64,000 nucleotides of DNA from assembly GCF_018263905.1 (NCBI RefSeq), contig NZ_JAAFZU010000077.1, forward strand, positions 62,001 through 126,000, read 5' to 3'. Made by a program: the position numbers and the translations under genes. Source of the stretch: Loktanella sp. SALINAS62 (GTDB lineage Bacteria > Pseudomonadota > Alphaproteobacteria > Rhodobacterales > Rhodobacteraceae). The notes under the pieces are model-generated. The model saw nothing but the letters and a program-made list of their open reading frames with translations. It was not told the origin of the DNA and did not search any database. Each line of letters opens with the position of its first letter. The first letter of the stretch is position 1. Shown here in pieces: positions 6,791 through 17,556 of the stretch.

Positions 6791-8413
6791 ATGACGAAAT
6801 TTTCCGACCTGAATCTTGATGCAAAGGTTCTCAAGGCGATTGCCGATACCGGTTACGAAACGCCAACCCCCATTCAGGCAGGTGCGATCCCCCCTGCATT
6901 GGAAGGACGCGACGTGCTCGGCATTGCCCAGACCGGCACCGGCAAGACCGCCAGTTTCACGTTGCCGATGATCACCCTGCTGGGGCGCGGTCGTGCCCGC
7001 GCACGGATGCCGCGCAGCCTTGTGCTGGCACCGACACGCGAACTGGCCGCACAGGTGGCTGAAAACTTTGACGCCTATGCGAAATACACAAAACTGACAA
7101 AGGCGCTGCTGATCGGCGGCACATCGTTCAAGGATCAGGACAAGCTGATCGACAAAGGAGTAGACGTATTGATCGCGACGCCCGGTCGCCTGCTGGACCA
7201 TCTGGAACGTGGCAAGCTGATCCTGACCGACGTAAAGATCATGGTCGTCGACGAAGCCGACCGGATGCTTGACATGGGGTTCATTCCCGATATCGAAGAA
7301 ATCTTCAAACGCACGCCGTTCACCCGTCAGACGCTGTTCTTTTCGGCCACGATGGCCCCGGAAATCGAACGCATCACCAACACGTTCCTGTCGAACCCAG
7401 CCAAGATCGAAGTCGCGCGCGCCGCGACCACGGGTGAAAACATCAAACAGGGCGTCGTGATGTTCCAAGGGTCCAACCGGACCCGCGCCGACGCGGAAAA
7501 GCGTGACCTGCTGCGCCGCCTGATCACAGCCGAAGGCGACGCATGTTCCAACGCAATCATCTTTTGCAACCGCAAATCCGATGTCGATATGGTTGCCAAG
7601 TCGCTGAAAAAGCACGGCTACGATGCAGAACCGATCCACGGTGACCTTGACCAGTCACACCGCACCCGCACGCTTGACGGGTTCCGCGACGGCAAGATCC
7701 GGTTCCTTGTCGCGTCCGACGTAGCGGCCCGCGGTCTGGATATCCCTGCGGTAACGCATGTGTTCAACTTTGACGTGCCGTCCCATGCCGAAGATTACGT
7801 GCACCGCATCGGGCGGACCGGCCGTGCCGGGCGATCCGGCGTGGCCATCATGATCTGCAATCCACGCGACACCAAAAACTTGGAAGACGTGGAACGACTG
7901 GTGCAGCGCGAAATCCCGCGTCTGGACAACCCGATGGGCACCGCGCCTGCCGACGAAGCGGCCCAAACCGGGTCCGATGCCCCGCAACCGGCCGCAAAAT
8001 CGGCCGACGACAAACCCAAACGCACCCGCAGCCGTAGCCGCAAACCAAAGCCGGACGCAGACGCACCCACAGCCGCACCCAATGCCAATGCCGAACCCGC
8101 AGCCGCCACGCAGGAAGCTGTTGAAACGGCCAAGGATATCGCGCAACCGGCCGCTGCTGACACACCGCCCCAGCCGCAACCCGCGGCGGATACATCAGCA
8201 CAGGGGGAACGCCCCCAGCGCGGTGGCCGTGGTCGCGGACGCGGCGGTGCACCAGACACCCAATCCGGCAATGATCGCCAAGGCAACGACCGCCAAAGCC
8301 ATCCGCGTCAGGGTCAGGATCGCCAGTCACGCAGCAATGACAACGTCGTCGGCATGGGCGACGATATGCCTGAATTCATTGCCAAAAGCTTTGCCGAACG
8401 CGGCAGCGCCTGA
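6791..8413 (+). CDS. rhlE: DEAD-box ATP-dependent RNA helicase, RhlE type
   Basis: This 540-residue RNA helicase unwinds short duplexes in ribosome assembly or mRNA decay. Motifs in order: Q motif (PTPIQ, 25-29), Walker A AQTGTGKT (46-53), PTRELA (81-86), DEAD (154-157), SAT (185-187) and HRIGRTGR in domain 2. The helicase core ends near residue 385. The rest is a low-complexity tail rich in Ala, Pro, Gln and Asp, ending in RG repeats (RGGRGRGRGG) and a short QGQDRQSR-type stretch. Such basic tails usually bind RNA or partner proteins. An AAAGG ribosome-binding site precedes the ATG. Confidence 0.95.
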   Translation: MTKFSDLNLDAKVLKAIADTGYETPTPIQAGAIPPALEGRDVLGIAQTGTGKTASFTLPMITLLGRGRARARMPRSLVLAPTRELAAQVAENFDAYAKYTKLTKALLIGGTSFKDQDKLIDKGVDVLIATPGRLLDHLERGKLILTDVKIMVVDEADRMLDMGFIPDIEEIFKRTPFTRQTLFFSATMAPEIERITNTFLSNPAKIEVARAATTGENIKQGVVMFQGSNRTRADAEKRDLLRRLITAEGDACSNAIIFCNRKSDVDMVAKSLKKHGYDAEPIHGDLDQSHRTRTLDGFRDGKIRFLVASDVAARGLDIPAVTHVFNFDVPSHAEDYVHRIGRTGRAGRSGVAIMICNPRDTKNLEDVERLVQREIPRLDNPMGTAPADEAAQTGSDAPQPAAKSADDKPKRTRSRSRKPKPDADAPTAAPNANAEPAAATQEAVETAKDIAQPAAADTPPQPQPAADTSAQGERPQRGGRGRGRGGAPDTQSGNDRQGNDRQSHPRQGQDRQSRSNDNVVGMGDDMPEFIAKSFAERGSA

Positions 8414-8503
8414 CCCTCAGGCTTGGTTCCGCCAATGTGATCTACGGCGTATCGACGCCGTCGCGCGGTTGCGGCATCCTGCCCGAAAAACAGGATAGCC
8501 CCC

Positions 8504-9118
8504 ATGTTCAAACCGCTTTTGCTGACGCTGGCCCTGCTGGGCCAGTCCGCTGCGGCCGATATCTGCCAAAGCACGATCGAAGCCATCGACCTGCAGATCG
8601 ACACTGACACGCTGACCGTATCGCCCGCGCCGACGACACACCGGGAACGGTTGCTGAATTTTCCAGCGCGGTCCTTTGATTTCCTGACCCGCGATCAACG
8701 CAACTGCACCAGCCAAGAGGTTTTCGCCTTTCTGGCGGAAATTGAAACCGTCGATGATAAATGTCTGCGTTATGCGGATGCCGACACCGGGTTTTTGCTG
8801 GTACCCGGTCAACGCAATTTTCGGGGCCGCTGCACGTCCGGTGGCGTCTGCACCAAGGTGAACAGCACGCGCGAGGTTGTCAGCAACGCGACCGGCGCCA
8901 TGGTGGGTGTGGCGCTGAACACCGGCGAATCGACGCTTTCCAAGGTCACACACAGCACCGGTGCCGTTCTTTTGTCAGGCAGCGGCGCCAGCATCAGCAG
9001 CACGCTTGGCACCGCCATCACTAGCGCCACCGCCGCCGTCGGCGCACCCATTGCCCTGACCGCCGCTGCCGTGACCGCCGTCGCGGTTGGTGGTGCGATT
9101 TACGTCTGTTCAGAATGA
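8504..9118 (+). CDS. Secreted protein of unknown function
   Basis: This 204-residue protein has a Sec signal peptide (residues 1-18, cleavage after QSAAA) and no lipobox. The mature part holds several cysteines (for example CTSGGVC at about 109-115). After residue 130 it becomes rich in Ser, Thr, Gly and Ala, and it ends in a hydrophobic Ala/Val/Gly segment (about 175-200, VTAVAVGGAIYV) closing with CSE. The C-terminal segment could be a membrane helix or glycine-zipper-like insert. I recognise no family. A 6-bp hairpin ATCCTG/CAGGAT (8476-8496) lies just before the start. A strong terminator follows the stop. Confidence 0.65.
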   Translation: MFKPLLLTLALLGQSAAADICQSTIEAIDLQIDTDTLTVSPAPTTHRERLLNFPARSFDFLTRDQRNCTSQEVFAFLAEIETVDDKCLRYADADTGFLLVPGQRNFRGRCTSGGVCTKVNSTREVVSNATGAMVGVALNTGESTLSKVTHSTGAVLLSGSGASISSTLGTAITSATAAVGAPIALTAAAVTAVAVGGAIYVCSE

Positions 9119-9120
9119 AA

Positions 9121-9152
9121 AAAGGCGCCGTCCCCATGGGGGCGGCGCCTTT
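9121..9152. terminator. Bidirectional intrinsic terminator
   Basis: AAAGGCGCCG and CGGCGCCTTT form a perfect 10-bp stem extended by CCCC/GGGG, flanked by A-rich sequence on the left and TTTG on the right. It sits between the convergent secreted-protein gene (plus) and rnj (minus) and can end both transcripts, including the very long nuo-birA-coaX-rnj message. Confidence 0.82.
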
Positions 9153-9172
9153 GTCATGCCTCAAGGGGGCGA

Positions 9173-10852
9173 TCAGTTCAGGCGGCTGATCACAACGATG
9201 ACTTCGGGCTTTTTGCCGATCTCTGACATCGTGCTTTTGCGCGCGATGGTCTTCAGCTCTTTTTCCAGCTTGGTGTCGTCGCGCAGCGTCTTGGCGTCGG
9301 CGCGGTTGATGTACTGGCTCAGGTCTTCTTCCATGACCTCTGCCAGACTGGCGTCAGACCGTCCGTTGTCGGTCAGACCCGACAGCTCGACCCACGGATC
9401 GCCAAGCGATTCATCGTTTTCATCCAAGATGAGCGTCACCACCACAAGACCGTTCAGTGCCATGCGAATCCGGTCACGCACAACGCCGTCCATGGCACCG
9501 ATCTGCGTGCCGCCGTCCAGATAGGTGCGGCCCGTTTCGATGTATTCCGCAACCTTGGGCTGGTTGCCGGACAGGTCGACCATCATCCCGTTGACGGCCA
9601 CGATGCCCGGCAGGCCATGCAGGCCCGCGACCTTGACGTGTTCGCGCAGGTGGCGGTGTTCGCCGTGCATCGGGATCAGGAACTGCGGCTTGATGATCTG
9701 GTGCATTGTTTCCAGATCGGGCCGGTTCGCGTGACCAGAGACGTGGTATTTGCCACCCTCGTCGTCCACGATATCGACACCCAGCTCTGACAGCTGGTTC
9801 ATGATGCGGATCACGCCCTTTTCATTGCCGGGAATCGTCTTGGACGAAAACAGGAACGTGTCGCCTTCTTTCAGCGAAATCCCCAGATAGCTGCCCTGCG
9901 CCAACTGGGCAGAGGCGGCACGCCGCTCGCCCTGCGATCCCGTCACCAGCAGCATCAGGTTTTCACGCGGGATGTTCTGCGCTTCTTCGGGGCCGATGGT
10001 CGGCGGGAAATCATGCAGCAGGTCGGTTTCGATGGCGGCCTGTGTCATCCGCTGCATCGACCGTCCCAGCAGACAGACCGTGCGGCCCGCATCCGTGGCG
10101 GCAGTGGCCAGTGTTTTCAGACGCGCGATATTGGATGCAAAGGTCGTGGCGACCACCATGCCCTTGCAATCCCGCATCAGATCGGTGATCGCCGGGCCAA
10201 TCGACAGTTCGGACCGGCCGGGGTGGGTGCTGAAAATGTTGGTGCTGTCACACACCAGCGCCTTGACCCCTGTCTTTGCGATGTCTTCCCAGACCGACGT
10301 GTTGAACGGGTCACCGACCACCGGGGTCATGTCGATCTTGAAATCGCCGGTATGCACGATCCGCCCGCCGTCCGTGTCGATGACCAGACCCGCGCTTTCG
10401 GGGATCGAATGGCTGATCGGCACGTAACCCACGGTAAAGGGTCCGCATTTCGTCACTTCGGGCCACGCGTCGACAACCTGCACGACATTGTCGGGCAGCC
10501 CACGTTCCTGCATCTTGCGCTTGGCGATATTGGCGGTGAACTTGCGCGCATAGATCGGCGCGCCCAGCTCTTCCCAGCACAATCCGACAGCGCCCACGTG
10601 GTCTTCGTGCGCGTGGGTGATAAAGATCCCGTCGATCTGCGCGCGCCGTTCGCGCAGCCAGGCGATATCGGCAAAGATCAGATCGACACCGGGCGTGCCG
10701 TCCATGTCCGGAAAGGTCACGCCCAGATCGACGACGATCAGCCGTTCCTTGCCGGGCTGGCCATAGCCGTAGACATAGCAGTTCATGCCAATCTCACCGG
10801 CGCCCCCAAGGGCAAGGTAGATCAGACGGTCCTTTGCTTTTGCAGCACTCAT
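9173..10852 (-). CDS. rnj: Ribonuclease J
   Basis: This 559-residue metallo-beta-lactamase/beta-CASP nuclease acts in mRNA decay and rRNA 5'-end maturation. The zinc-binding motif THAHEDHVGA gives His80, His82, Asp84 and His85; the later HTGDFKID motif supplies another ligand. The beta-CASP region is followed by RNase J-specific motifs (HVSGHANRPDLE and PMHGEHRHLREH) and a C-terminal domain rich in charged residues. Its ATG overlaps the coaX stop (ATGA at 10849-10852), so the two are probably co-translated. It is the last gene of the nuo-birA-coaX-rnj run, before a strong terminator. Alphaproteobacteria carry one RNase J alongside RNase E. Confidence 0.96.
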   Translation of the reverse strand: MSAAKAKDRLIYLALGGAGEIGMNCYVYGYGQPGKERLIVVDLGVTFPDMDGTPGVDLIFADIAWLRERRAQIDGIFITHAHEDHVGAVGLCWEELGAPIYARKFTANIAKRKMQERGLPDNVVQVVDAWPEVTKCGPFTVGYVPISHSIPESAGLVIDTDGGRIVHTGDFKIDMTPVVGDPFNTSVWEDIAKTGVKALVCDSTNIFSTHPGRSELSIGPAITDLMRDCKGMVVATTFASNIARLKTLATAATDAGRTVCLLGRSMQRMTQAAIETDLLHDFPPTIGPEEAQNIPRENLMLLVTGSQGERRAASAQLAQGSYLGISLKEGDTFLFSSKTIPGNEKGVIRIMNQLSELGVDIVDDEGGKYHVSGHANRPDLETMHQIIKPQFLIPMHGEHRHLREHVKVAGLHGLPGIVAVNGMMVDLSGNQPKVAEYIETGRTYLDGGTQIGAMDGVVRDRIRMALNGLVVVTLILDENDESLGDPWVELSGLTDNGRSDASLAEVMEEDLSQYINRADAKTLRDDTKLEKELKTIARKSTMSEIGKKPEVIVVISRLN

Positions 10853-11628
10853 GTATGGTCCTTGTTGTATTGGTGGATCACGGTCAGACCGTGCATCGTC
10901 AGGTCATCCTCGACCCGGTCAAATAATGTGTCGCCTTGTGCGAACAACGAAGCAAGGCCGCCTGTGCCGATCACGGTCATCGGGCGGCCTCTTTCGTTCT
11001 TGATGCGATGCGTTATCTCTTTCACAAGCCCAATGTAACCCCAGAACGCGCCGGACTGCATGCAGGCCACGGTATTGGTGCCGATCACGCGGTCGGGTTT
11101 CGTGACATCGACATGCGGCAATGCGGCGGCGGCCATGTGAAACGCCTCTAGGCTGATGTTGACACCGGGCGCGATCACACCGCCGACATAGGCGCCATCG
11201 GTGTCCACCACATCCGCCGTGGTTGCGGTGCCGAAATCGATCACGATCAGATCGCCACCGTGCCTGTCGAACGCGCCGACAGTATTGACCAACCGGTCCG
11301 GCCCGACCGCCGTGCCCGCATCGACGCGCGGCGCCACAGGCAGCAGACATTCCGGTTTGCCCACCACCAGTGGCCGGCAGTTGAAATAACGGTCCGCCAG
11401 CACACGCAGATTGAACACGACGCGCGGCACCGTGGAACTGACAATGACGTCGGTGATCGTGACCTCTAGTCCCTTGACCTTCATCAAGGTGGACAGCCAG
11501 ACATAATACTGGTCCGCCGTACGCTGCCATTCGGTCGATGTGCGCCATGTCGCAACAAAGCTGGTTCCGTCCCAGATCGAAAAGACGGTGTTCGTATTTC
11601 CGCAGTCGATGGTCAGCAGCATTCGCAC
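10849..11628 (-). CDS. coaX: Type III pantothenate kinase
   Basis: This 259-residue enzyme makes 4'-phosphopantothenate in the first committed step of coenzyme A synthesis. ASKHA-fold motifs are visible: the phosphate-binding loop TIDCGNTNT (6-14), GPDRLVN in the middle and DFGTATTADVV with the catalytic Asp. The C-terminal VIGTGGLASLF is the second nucleotide-binding segment. Type III enzymes need a monovalent cation and are not inhibited by CoA. It lies between birA (4-base gap) and rnj (4-base overlap). CoA and biotin supply genes therefore sit together at the tail of the complex I operon. Confidence 0.96.
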   Translation of the reverse strand: MRMLLTIDCGNTNTVFSIWDGTSFVATWRTSTEWQRTADQYYVWLSTLMKVKGLEVTITDVIVSSTVPRVVFNLRVLADRYFNCRPLVVGKPECLLPVAPRVDAGTAVGPDRLVNTVGAFDRHGGDLIVIDFGTATTADVVDTDGAYVGGVIAPGVNISLEAFHMAAAALPHVDVTKPDRVIGTNTVACMQSGAFWGYIGLVKEITHRIKNERGRPMTVIGTGGLASLFAQGDTLFDRVEDDLTMHGLTVIHQYNKDHT

Positions 11629-11632
11629 ACCC

Positions 11633-12427
11633 CTAGAAATAGACGTCCGCCGCCGGGATCGCCTGCAGGCCGTCTGCTGTCATCAGCACCAGATTACCGT
11701 CGACATCAATGGTTTCAAACCGGCCTGTGATGGTATCCCGTGCGGTGCGCGCGGTGATGACTTCGCCCAGACGGGCAGCACGGCGCAGCCAGTCATCACG
11801 GATCATGCCGAAATCGAATTCCCACAGCTTGGCTTCCTGTGTGGCGAAATCCGCGGCGAGGCGGGCCAGAAATTTCATCGGCTCTGTCGGCGCGCCACCT
11901 TCGCCCAGCAGTGACACGGGCGCAAAGGCAGCCCCTTTGATACCGTCCGGCACCTCGACAAGGTTTACACCGAAACCGATCGCCAGCCAGTCGACATAAG
12001 GACCAGAGCCTGCGGATTCCAACAAGATACCCGCCACCTTGCCGTCGTTCAGCAACACGTCATTTGGCCATTTCAGCGACAGCTTGGTGCGATCGACAGA
12101 CATCGCAAGCGCTTCGAACAGGGCGATGGCCGCCATGAACGACCGCAACCCGGCCTGCTGTGCCGTGCAATTCGGCTTGTAAACCAGTGTGGCTGCAAAA
12201 TTGCCGGACGGTGATTGCCACGCCCGCCCCCGCCTGCCCCGCGCTGCAGTCTGCGCATCCGCGATAATCCATGTCGGGGCTTCAAGCGTGGGGGCGATGC
12301 GGGCCGCCTCTGCCATGGTGGAATCCACCGATGACAGATGACGACACAGAACGCCCTCGGGCCACAGCGGGTCAGTGGTGGGATCAGTTGACAAGGGCTG
12401 CGGCTGCAGATGCGGCCCATGGTTCAA
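11633..12427 (-). CDS. birA: Biotin-[acetyl-CoA carboxylase] ligase, no DNA-binding domain
   Basis: This 264-residue monofunctional ligase attaches biotin to carrier-protein lysines through biotinoyl-AMP. The motifs are [10 protein letters not shown] (32-41), the adenylate-binding loop RGRRGRAW (63-70; the usual GRGRRW in altered order) and LKWPNDVL. The C-terminal SH3-like domain ends with [18 protein letters not shown]. The winged-helix repressor domain of the E. coli protein is missing, so it should not regulate transcription. The ATG at 12427 lies 44 bases inside the end of nuoN; an internal TTG at L12 is an alternative. The biotin-dependent MccA encoded at 32.3 kb is one likely substrate. 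A birA homologue follows nuoN in Paracoccus too. Confidence 0.93.
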   Translation of the reverse strand: MNHGPHLQPQPLSTDPTTDPLWPEGVLCRHLSSVDSTMAEAARIAPTLEAPTWIIADAQTAARGRRGRAWQSPSGNFAATLVYKPNCTAQQAGLRSFMAAIALFEALAMSVDRTKLSLKWPNDVLLNDGKVAGILLESAGSGPYVDWLAIGFGVNLVEVPDGIKGAAFAPVSLLGEGGAPTEPMKFLARLAADFATQEAKLWEFDFGMIRDDWLRRAARLGEVITARTARDTITGRFETIDVDGNLVLMTADGLQAIPAADVYF

Positions 12428-13817
12428 ACCCGAACAGATTGACGACCCCGACGACCATAATGGCAGCGGACGCGATCAGAAAACCGCTTAGAATGGGTTG
12501 CGTCGGCGCGTCCAGTGCCTCTGTTTCTTCGCCGAAATACATCAGATAGACGATCCGCAGATAGTAATAGGCGCTGATCACCGATGCGATAACGCCAGCC
12601 ACGGCCAACCAGCCCAACCCCGCATCCACAGCGGCCCGCAGGACATAGAACTTGCCAAAGAAGCCGACCAGCGGCGGCACACCCGCAAGGCTGAACATCA
12701 GCACCAGCATCGCCAGCGCCCGCATCGGATAATGCGACGCATACATCCGCAGGCTGTCGATTTGCGTGACCGGACGACCATCGCGTTCCATCCCAAGGAT
12801 AAAGGCAAAGGTACCGATATTCATCGTCACATAGATCGCCATGTAGATCAGCATGGCCTGCACCCCGAATGCCGTACCCGCCGCCAGACCCATCAGGGCA
12901 AAGCCCATGTGGCTGATCGACGAATAGGCCATCAGACGCTTGATATCGCGCTGCCCGATCCCTGCGATCCCGCCCAAGAATATGGATACGACGGACAGGA
13001 ACGCGACGATCTGCTGCCAGTCATCCGTAACACCGCCAAACGCGTCGAACATCACGCGGGCAAACAGCGCCATTGCTGCAACCTTGGGTGCGGTGGCCAA
13101 AAAGGCGGTGACCGGTGTGGGCGACCCTTCGTAAACGTCGGGTGTCCACATGTGAAACGGTGCTGCAGACACTTTGAATGCAAAGCCGGAAATCAGGAAG
13201 ACCAGACCGAACAACAGACCCAGCGACACATCAGTCTGCACCGCCACGATGATCCCGCTGAACAGCGTGGTGCCCGTAAAGCCATAGGTCAGCGACGCAC
13301 CATACAACAGCAGACCCGACGACAGCGCACCCAGCACGAAATACTTCAGGCCCGCCTCGGTCGATTTCACGCTGTCCCGCCGCAAGGACGCAACGACGTA
13401 AAGCGACAGCGATTGCAGTTCCAGCCCCATGTAAAGCGTCATCAGATCGCTCGCGCTGACCATGACCATCATGCCCACAACGGCAAGCGCCAGCAGCACG
13501 GGGTATTCGAACCGCAGCAGGTTCCGCTTTTCCATATAGCTTTTGGACATGATCAGCACGGATGCGGCGGACAGCAGGATCATGACCTTGGCCAGACGCG
13601 CAAACCCGTCGGCCACGAACATCCCGTCAAATGCGATCAGGCCGGGGCCGTCATCCAGCCCGATCCAGAACGCCAGCAGCACGAACACGGCAGAGGTCAG
13701 CCAGACCAGCAGACCAGCAGCCCCGTCCTTGCGCGTATATACGGCCCCCAGCAAGGCACCAATCGCGTAAAGCGCCAGAACGATTTCGGGCAGCGCGATG
13801 GAAATATACGAACCCAT
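12384..13817 (-). CDS. nuoN: NADH-quinone oxidoreductase subunit N
   Basis: This 477-residue antiporter-like membrane subunit of complex I takes part in proton pumping. It has about 14 predicted membrane helices. The typical Mrp-like features are a lysine-bearing helix region ([27 protein letters not shown]-type segment, with KVAA next) and the [15 protein letters not shown] segment. The last of the 14 nuo subunits in transcription order, it follows nuoM with one base between stop and start. Its 3' end overlaps birA by 44 bases, so the downstream enzymes are cotranscribed with complex I. Confidence 0.97.
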   Translation of the reverse strand: MGSYISIALPEIVLALYAIGALLGAVYTRKDGAAGLLVWLTSAVFVLLAFWIGLDDGPGLIAFDGMFVADGFARLAKVMILLSAASVLIMSKSYMEKRNLLRFEYPVLLALAVVGMMVMVSASDLMTLYMGLELQSLSLYVVASLRRDSVKSTEAGLKYFVLGALSSGLLLYGASLTYGFTGTTLFSGIIVAVQTDVSLGLLFGLVFLISGFAFKVSAAPFHMWTPDVYEGSPTPVTAFLATAPKVAAMALFARVMFDAFGGVTDDWQQIVAFLSVVSIFLGGIAGIGQRDIKRLMAYSSISHMGFALMGLAAGTAFGVQAMLIYMAIYVTMNIGTFAFILGMERDGRPVTQIDSLRMYASHYPMRALAMLVLMFSLAGVPPLVGFFGKFYVLRAAVDAGLGWLAVAGVIASVISAYYYLRIVYLMYFGEETEALDAPTQPILSGFLIASAAIMVVGVVNLFGFEPWAASAAAALVN

Positions 13818-13818
13818 C

Positions 13819-15369
13819 TTAGTTTACCTCGCTTAAGGCTACGTCGTTGGCGGCGTCGAACGCGACCGTCGCAGTCTCGTATTGATCGACCAGTGCAGTC
13901 ACACTTGGCCCGATGATGTCGGTGACAAGGCTGGGGTAAACACCCAGCAGCAGCGTCATCACAACCAATGGTGCGAAAATCCAGCGTTCACGCCCCGTCA
14001 TGTCGGTGATTGATTTCAGGCTTTCCTTGATCAGGTCGCCCATGACGACGCGGCGATAGAGCCACAGACCGTAGGACGCCGACAGGATCACGCCGCTTGT
14101 TGCAACCAGTGCCACCCATGTGTTGACCTGAAAGACGCCCATCAACGTCAGAAATTCACCCACGAACCCCGACGTGCCGGGCAGACCGACGTTGGCCATC
14201 GTAAAGAACATGAAAATCAGCGCATAGGCCGGCATCCGGTTCACCAGACCGCCATAGGCGTCGATATCGCGGGTATGCATCCGGTCATAGATCACACCGA
14301 CACACAGAAACAACGCGCCAGAGATAAAACCGTGGCTGATCATCTGGAAAATCGCGCCGTCGATCCCCTGCTGGTTCGCGGCGAAAATTCCCATCGTCAC
14401 ATAGCCCATATGTGCCACGGACGAATAGGCGATCAGCTTTTTCATGTCCTGCTGCACCAGCGCCACAAGCGAGGTGTAGACAATCGCAATGGCTGACAGC
14501 CACAGCACCATCGGCGCCAGCACATCCGACCCGACCGGGAACATCGGCAAGCTGAACCGCAGGAACCCGTAGCCGCCCATTTTCAGCAGGATTGCCGCCA
14601 GCACGACCGACCCTGCGGTCGGCGCCTGCACGTGCGCGTCGGGCAGCCACGTATGGACCGGCCACATCGGCATCTTGACCGCAAAGCTGGCAAAGAACGC
14701 GATCCACAACAGCGTTTGCGCGCCGCCTACGATCGGCAGACCCAGGATCGAAAATGTATCGGATGGAAACGCCGTCGTCATCAGCGTCGGAATGTCGGAC
14801 GTGCCCGCGTATTGGAACATCGACACCATCGCGACCAGCATCAGGACGGACCCAAGGAACGTATAAAGAAAGAATTTGAAGCTGGCATAGATGCGGTTTG
14901 CCCCGCCCCAGATCCCGATGATCAGGAACATGGGGATCAGTCCCGCCTCGAAGAACAAGTAGAACAGGATCAGGTCCAGCGCCATAAAGACGCCCAGCAT
15001 CAGCGTTTCCAACACCAGAAACGCGATCATGTATTCCTTGACCCGCTTTTCCACGGTCCAGCATGACGCGATCACCAATGGCATCAAAAAGGTGGTCAGC
15101 ATCACGAACAGGATCGAAATGCCGTCGACACCCATCTTGTATTGCATGCCCAGCAGCCAGTCGGCCTGTTCGACCATCTGGAACCCGGTATCCGCAGGGT
15201 CGAAATCCGACAGGATGAACAGCGACACAAGAAACGCCGCAACGGTCGTGGCCAGTGCCACCCATTTGGCATTTCGCTGGGCGGCTGCATCATCGCCCCG
15301 CAGGAAAATGGCCAGAATGGCTGCCCCGATCAGGGGAATGAAAGTGGTGAGCGAAAGCAGATTGCTCAT
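13819..15369 (-). CDS. nuoM: NADH-quinone oxidoreductase subunit M
   Basis: This 516-residue antiporter-like proton-pumping subunit of complex I has about 14 membrane helices. Conserved segments are [17 protein letters not shown] (with the key Glu of TM5), [18 protein letters not shown] (Lys of TM7) and [16 protein letters not shown] start it at 15369 ([12 protein letters not shown]). A frame ten codons longer exists, but the shorter start overlaps the nuoL stop by one base (TGATG) and matches the family N-terminus. It is part of the contiguous nuoK-L-M-N membrane-arm block. Confidence 0.97.
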   Translation of the reverse strand: MSNLLSLTTFIPLIGAAILAIFLRGDDAAAQRNAKWVALATTVAAFLVSLFILSDFDPADTGFQMVEQADWLLGMQYKMGVDGISILFVMLTTFLMPLVIASCWTVEKRVKEYMIAFLVLETLMLGVFMALDLILFYLFFEAGLIPMFLIIGIWGGANRIYASFKFFLYTFLGSVLMLVAMVSMFQYAGTSDIPTLMTTAFPSDTFSILGLPIVGGAQTLLWIAFFASFAVKMPMWPVHTWLPDAHVQAPTAGSVVLAAILLKMGGYGFLRFSLPMFPVGSDVLAPMVLWLSAIAIVYTSLVALVQQDMKKLIAYSSVAHMGYVTMGIFAANQQGIDGAIFQMISHGFISGALFLCVGVIYDRMHTRDIDAYGGLVNRMPAYALIFMFFTMANVGLPGTSGFVGEFLTLMGVFQVNTWVALVATSGVILSASYGLWLYRRVVMGDLIKESLKSITDMTGRERWIFAPLVVMTLLLGVYPSLVTDIIGPSVTALVDQYETATVAFDAANDVALSEVN

Positions 15370-17552
15370 CAGTTGGCCCCTCCGGTGAACGTGACCCATG
15401 TCAGCAAAAGTGCGATGCCGACAACCATAGCAAAGGCATAGGTGAACAGATAACCCGACTGCATCTTGCTGACGGAGCGGTTGAAGAACGGGATGATCCC
15501 CAACGCCAGACCATTGATGCCGCCGTCAATCGTGCCCTGATCACCGCGCTTCCACAAAAAGCGGCCAAGCCACAGTGCCGGTCCCACAAAAATGAAATTG
15601 TACAGCTGATCGAAATACCATTTGTTCAGCAGGAAATTGTACAACGGGCGCTGGTTTTCGGCCAATTGCGCAGGCAGTTCGGGCCGACGGATATACATCT
15701 GGAACGCCAGCAGGAACCCCAGCAGCATGGCAACGAACGGCGATACCTTGACCCACTTGGGGGCTTCGTGGGCTTCGTCGATCACGTGGTTGTCGGGCCC
15801 GATATAGATCGCACCATCACCCGGTGCGCCGCCGAATGCGAAATGATGCCCGCCTTCTTCGGCATGGTCGCCCTCTTCCAGCGCCTGCGCCTGACCTTCG
15901 ACCTCGGCACCGGTTACGGCATCTTCGGTGATCGCTTCGCCAGCTTCGGCCAGATCGCCTTCGGCCATCTCTTCGATCGCACCGCCGACACCTTCGGACT
16001 GGTCACCCGTTGCCAATGATTCCGCCACCGGGATTGAAAAGAACGCCGCAACATCCTGTGACTTACCAAAGAAGGGATTGTACCAGATCATCCCGGCCAG
16101 AACGGCACCGACCGACAGCACGCCCAGTGGCACCAGCATGATTGATGGGCTTTCGTGGGCGTGTTCATGCGTGTGCTTGTCACCGCGCGGCGTGCCGAAG
16201 AACGTCAGGAACATCAGACGCCAGCTATAGAAACTGGTCATCGCGGCTGCGACCACCAGCATCCAGAAGGCAAAACCGCTGCCGCCAGCCCATGCGCTTT
16301 CGATCACCGCATCCTTGGACAGGAAGCCCGCGAAACCGATGTGTGTCAGCGGAATGCCGACACCCGTGATGGCCAGCGTGCCGATCAGCATCGCATAATA
16401 GGTATAGGGCAGCTTTTTACGTAAACCGCCATAGTTCCGCATGTCCTGTTCGTGGTGCATGCCATGAATGACGGATCCAGCACCCAAAAACAGCAGCGCC
16501 TTGAAAAAGGCGTGGGTGAACAGATGGAACATCGCCACCGAATATGCACCCACACCGGCAGCCACGAACATGTAACCCAGCTGCGAACAGGTCGAATAGG
16601 CGATCACGCGTTTGATGTCGGTCTGCACCAGCCCCACGGTTGCCGCGAAAAACGCGGTCGTCGCGCCAAGGAACACGACGAACGCTGTCGCAGTGGGTGC
16701 AAATTCCATCAGCGGCGACATGCGGCAGACCAGAAACACGCCCGCCGTGACCATTGTGGCCGCATGGATCAGCGCCGACACGGGTGTCGGCCCTTCCATG
16801 GCGTCGGGCAGCCATGTGTGCAGGAACAACTGGGCCGATTTCCCCATCGCACCGATGAACAGCAGCACGGCCACGACCTCTGCCGCGTTCCAGTCACGCC
16901 ACAGGAACGACAATTGGGTTTCGGCAATTTCAGGCGCCGCAGCAAAGATCACGTCAAAGCTGACGCTGTCGGTCAGCAAAAACAGCGCAAAGATTCCGAG
17001 TGCAAAGCCAAAGTCGCCGACCCGGTTGACCACGAACGCCTTGATCGCGGCGGCATTGGCGCTGGGTTTCTTGTAATAGAACCCGATCAAAAGATAGGAC
17101 GCGACCCCCACGCCTTCCCAGCCGAAAAACATCTGGATCAGGTTATCGGCGGTCACCAGCATCAACATCGCAAAGGTGAAAAACGACAGATAGGCAAAGA
17201 ACCGTGGGCGATAGCTTTCGTCGTCGCGAAAGTTGTCGTCGTGCGCCATGTAACCGAACGAATACACATGCACGAGGCTGGACACGGTCGTGATGACGAT
17301 CAGCATGATCAGCGTCAGACGGTCGACGCGAATGGCCCAATCGGTCGACAGTGACCCACTTTCGATCCAGCGCATCAGCGTATAGCTGGTGTTGGTTCCA
17401 TCAAACCCGATGAAAGCCCACCACGACAGAACCGCCGACAGGATCAGCAATGATGTGGCGACCCATTGTGCCGCCTTTTCACCGATCACCTTCCAGGTGA
17501 AACCGCAGATCAGGGCGCCGATCAGCGGCGCGAACAGGATGATCGAATACAT
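15369..17552 (-). CDS. nuoL: NADH-quinone oxidoreductase subunit L, with acidic insertion
   Basis: This 727-residue subunit is the distal antiporter-like pump of complex I. The N-terminal half shows [51 protein letters not shown]-type and [18 protein letters not shown] signatures; the C-terminal part supplies the lateral helix and last TM. It is longer than most NuoL proteins because of a loop at about residues 510-571 that is very rich in Glu, Asp, Ala and Gly, followed by HHFAFGG. The insertion lies between two membrane segments late in the protein. It starts 4 bases after the nuoK stop. Confidence 0.97.
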   Translation of the reverse strand: MYSIILFAPLIGALICGFTWKVIGEKAAQWVATSLLILSAVLSWWAFIGFDGTNTSYTLMRWIESGSLSTDWAIRVDRLTLIMLIVITTVSSLVHVYSFGYMAHDDNFRDDESYRPRFFAYLSFFTFAMLMLVTADNLIQMFFGWEGVGVASYLLIGFYYKKPSANAAAIKAFVVNRVGDFGFALGIFALFLLTDSVSFDVIFAAAPEIAETQLSFLWRDWNAAEVVAVLLFIGAMGKSAQLFLHTWLPDAMEGPTPVSALIHAATMVTAGVFLVCRMSPLMEFAPTATAFVVFLGATTAFFAATVGLVQTDIKRVIAYSTCSQLGYMFVAAGVGAYSVAMFHLFTHAFFKALLFLGAGSVIHGMHHEQDMRNYGGLRKKLPYTYYAMLIGTLAITGVGIPLTHIGFAGFLSKDAVIESAWAGGSGFAFWMLVVAAAMTSFYSWRLMFLTFFGTPRGDKHTHEHAHESPSIMLVPLGVLSVGAVLAGMIWYNPFFGKSQDVAAFFSIPVAESLATGDQSEGVGGAIEEMAEGDLAEAGEAITEDAVTGAEVEGQAQALEEGDHAEEGGHHFAFGGAPGDGAIYIGPDNHVIDEAHEAPKWVKVSPFVAMLLGFLLAFQMYIRRPELPAQLAENQRPLYNFLLNKWYFDQLYNFIFVGPALWLGRFLWKRGDQGTIDGGINGLALGIIPFFNRSVSKMQSGYLFTYAFAMVVGIALLLTWVTFTGGAN

Positions 17553-17556
17553 GGGG

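Noticed and set aside
12498-13916. Plus-strand open frame of about 470 codons opposite nuoN
   Set aside because: It is antisense to a certain gene, is rich in Arg, His and Gln as expected from GC-rich shadow frames, and has no motifs.
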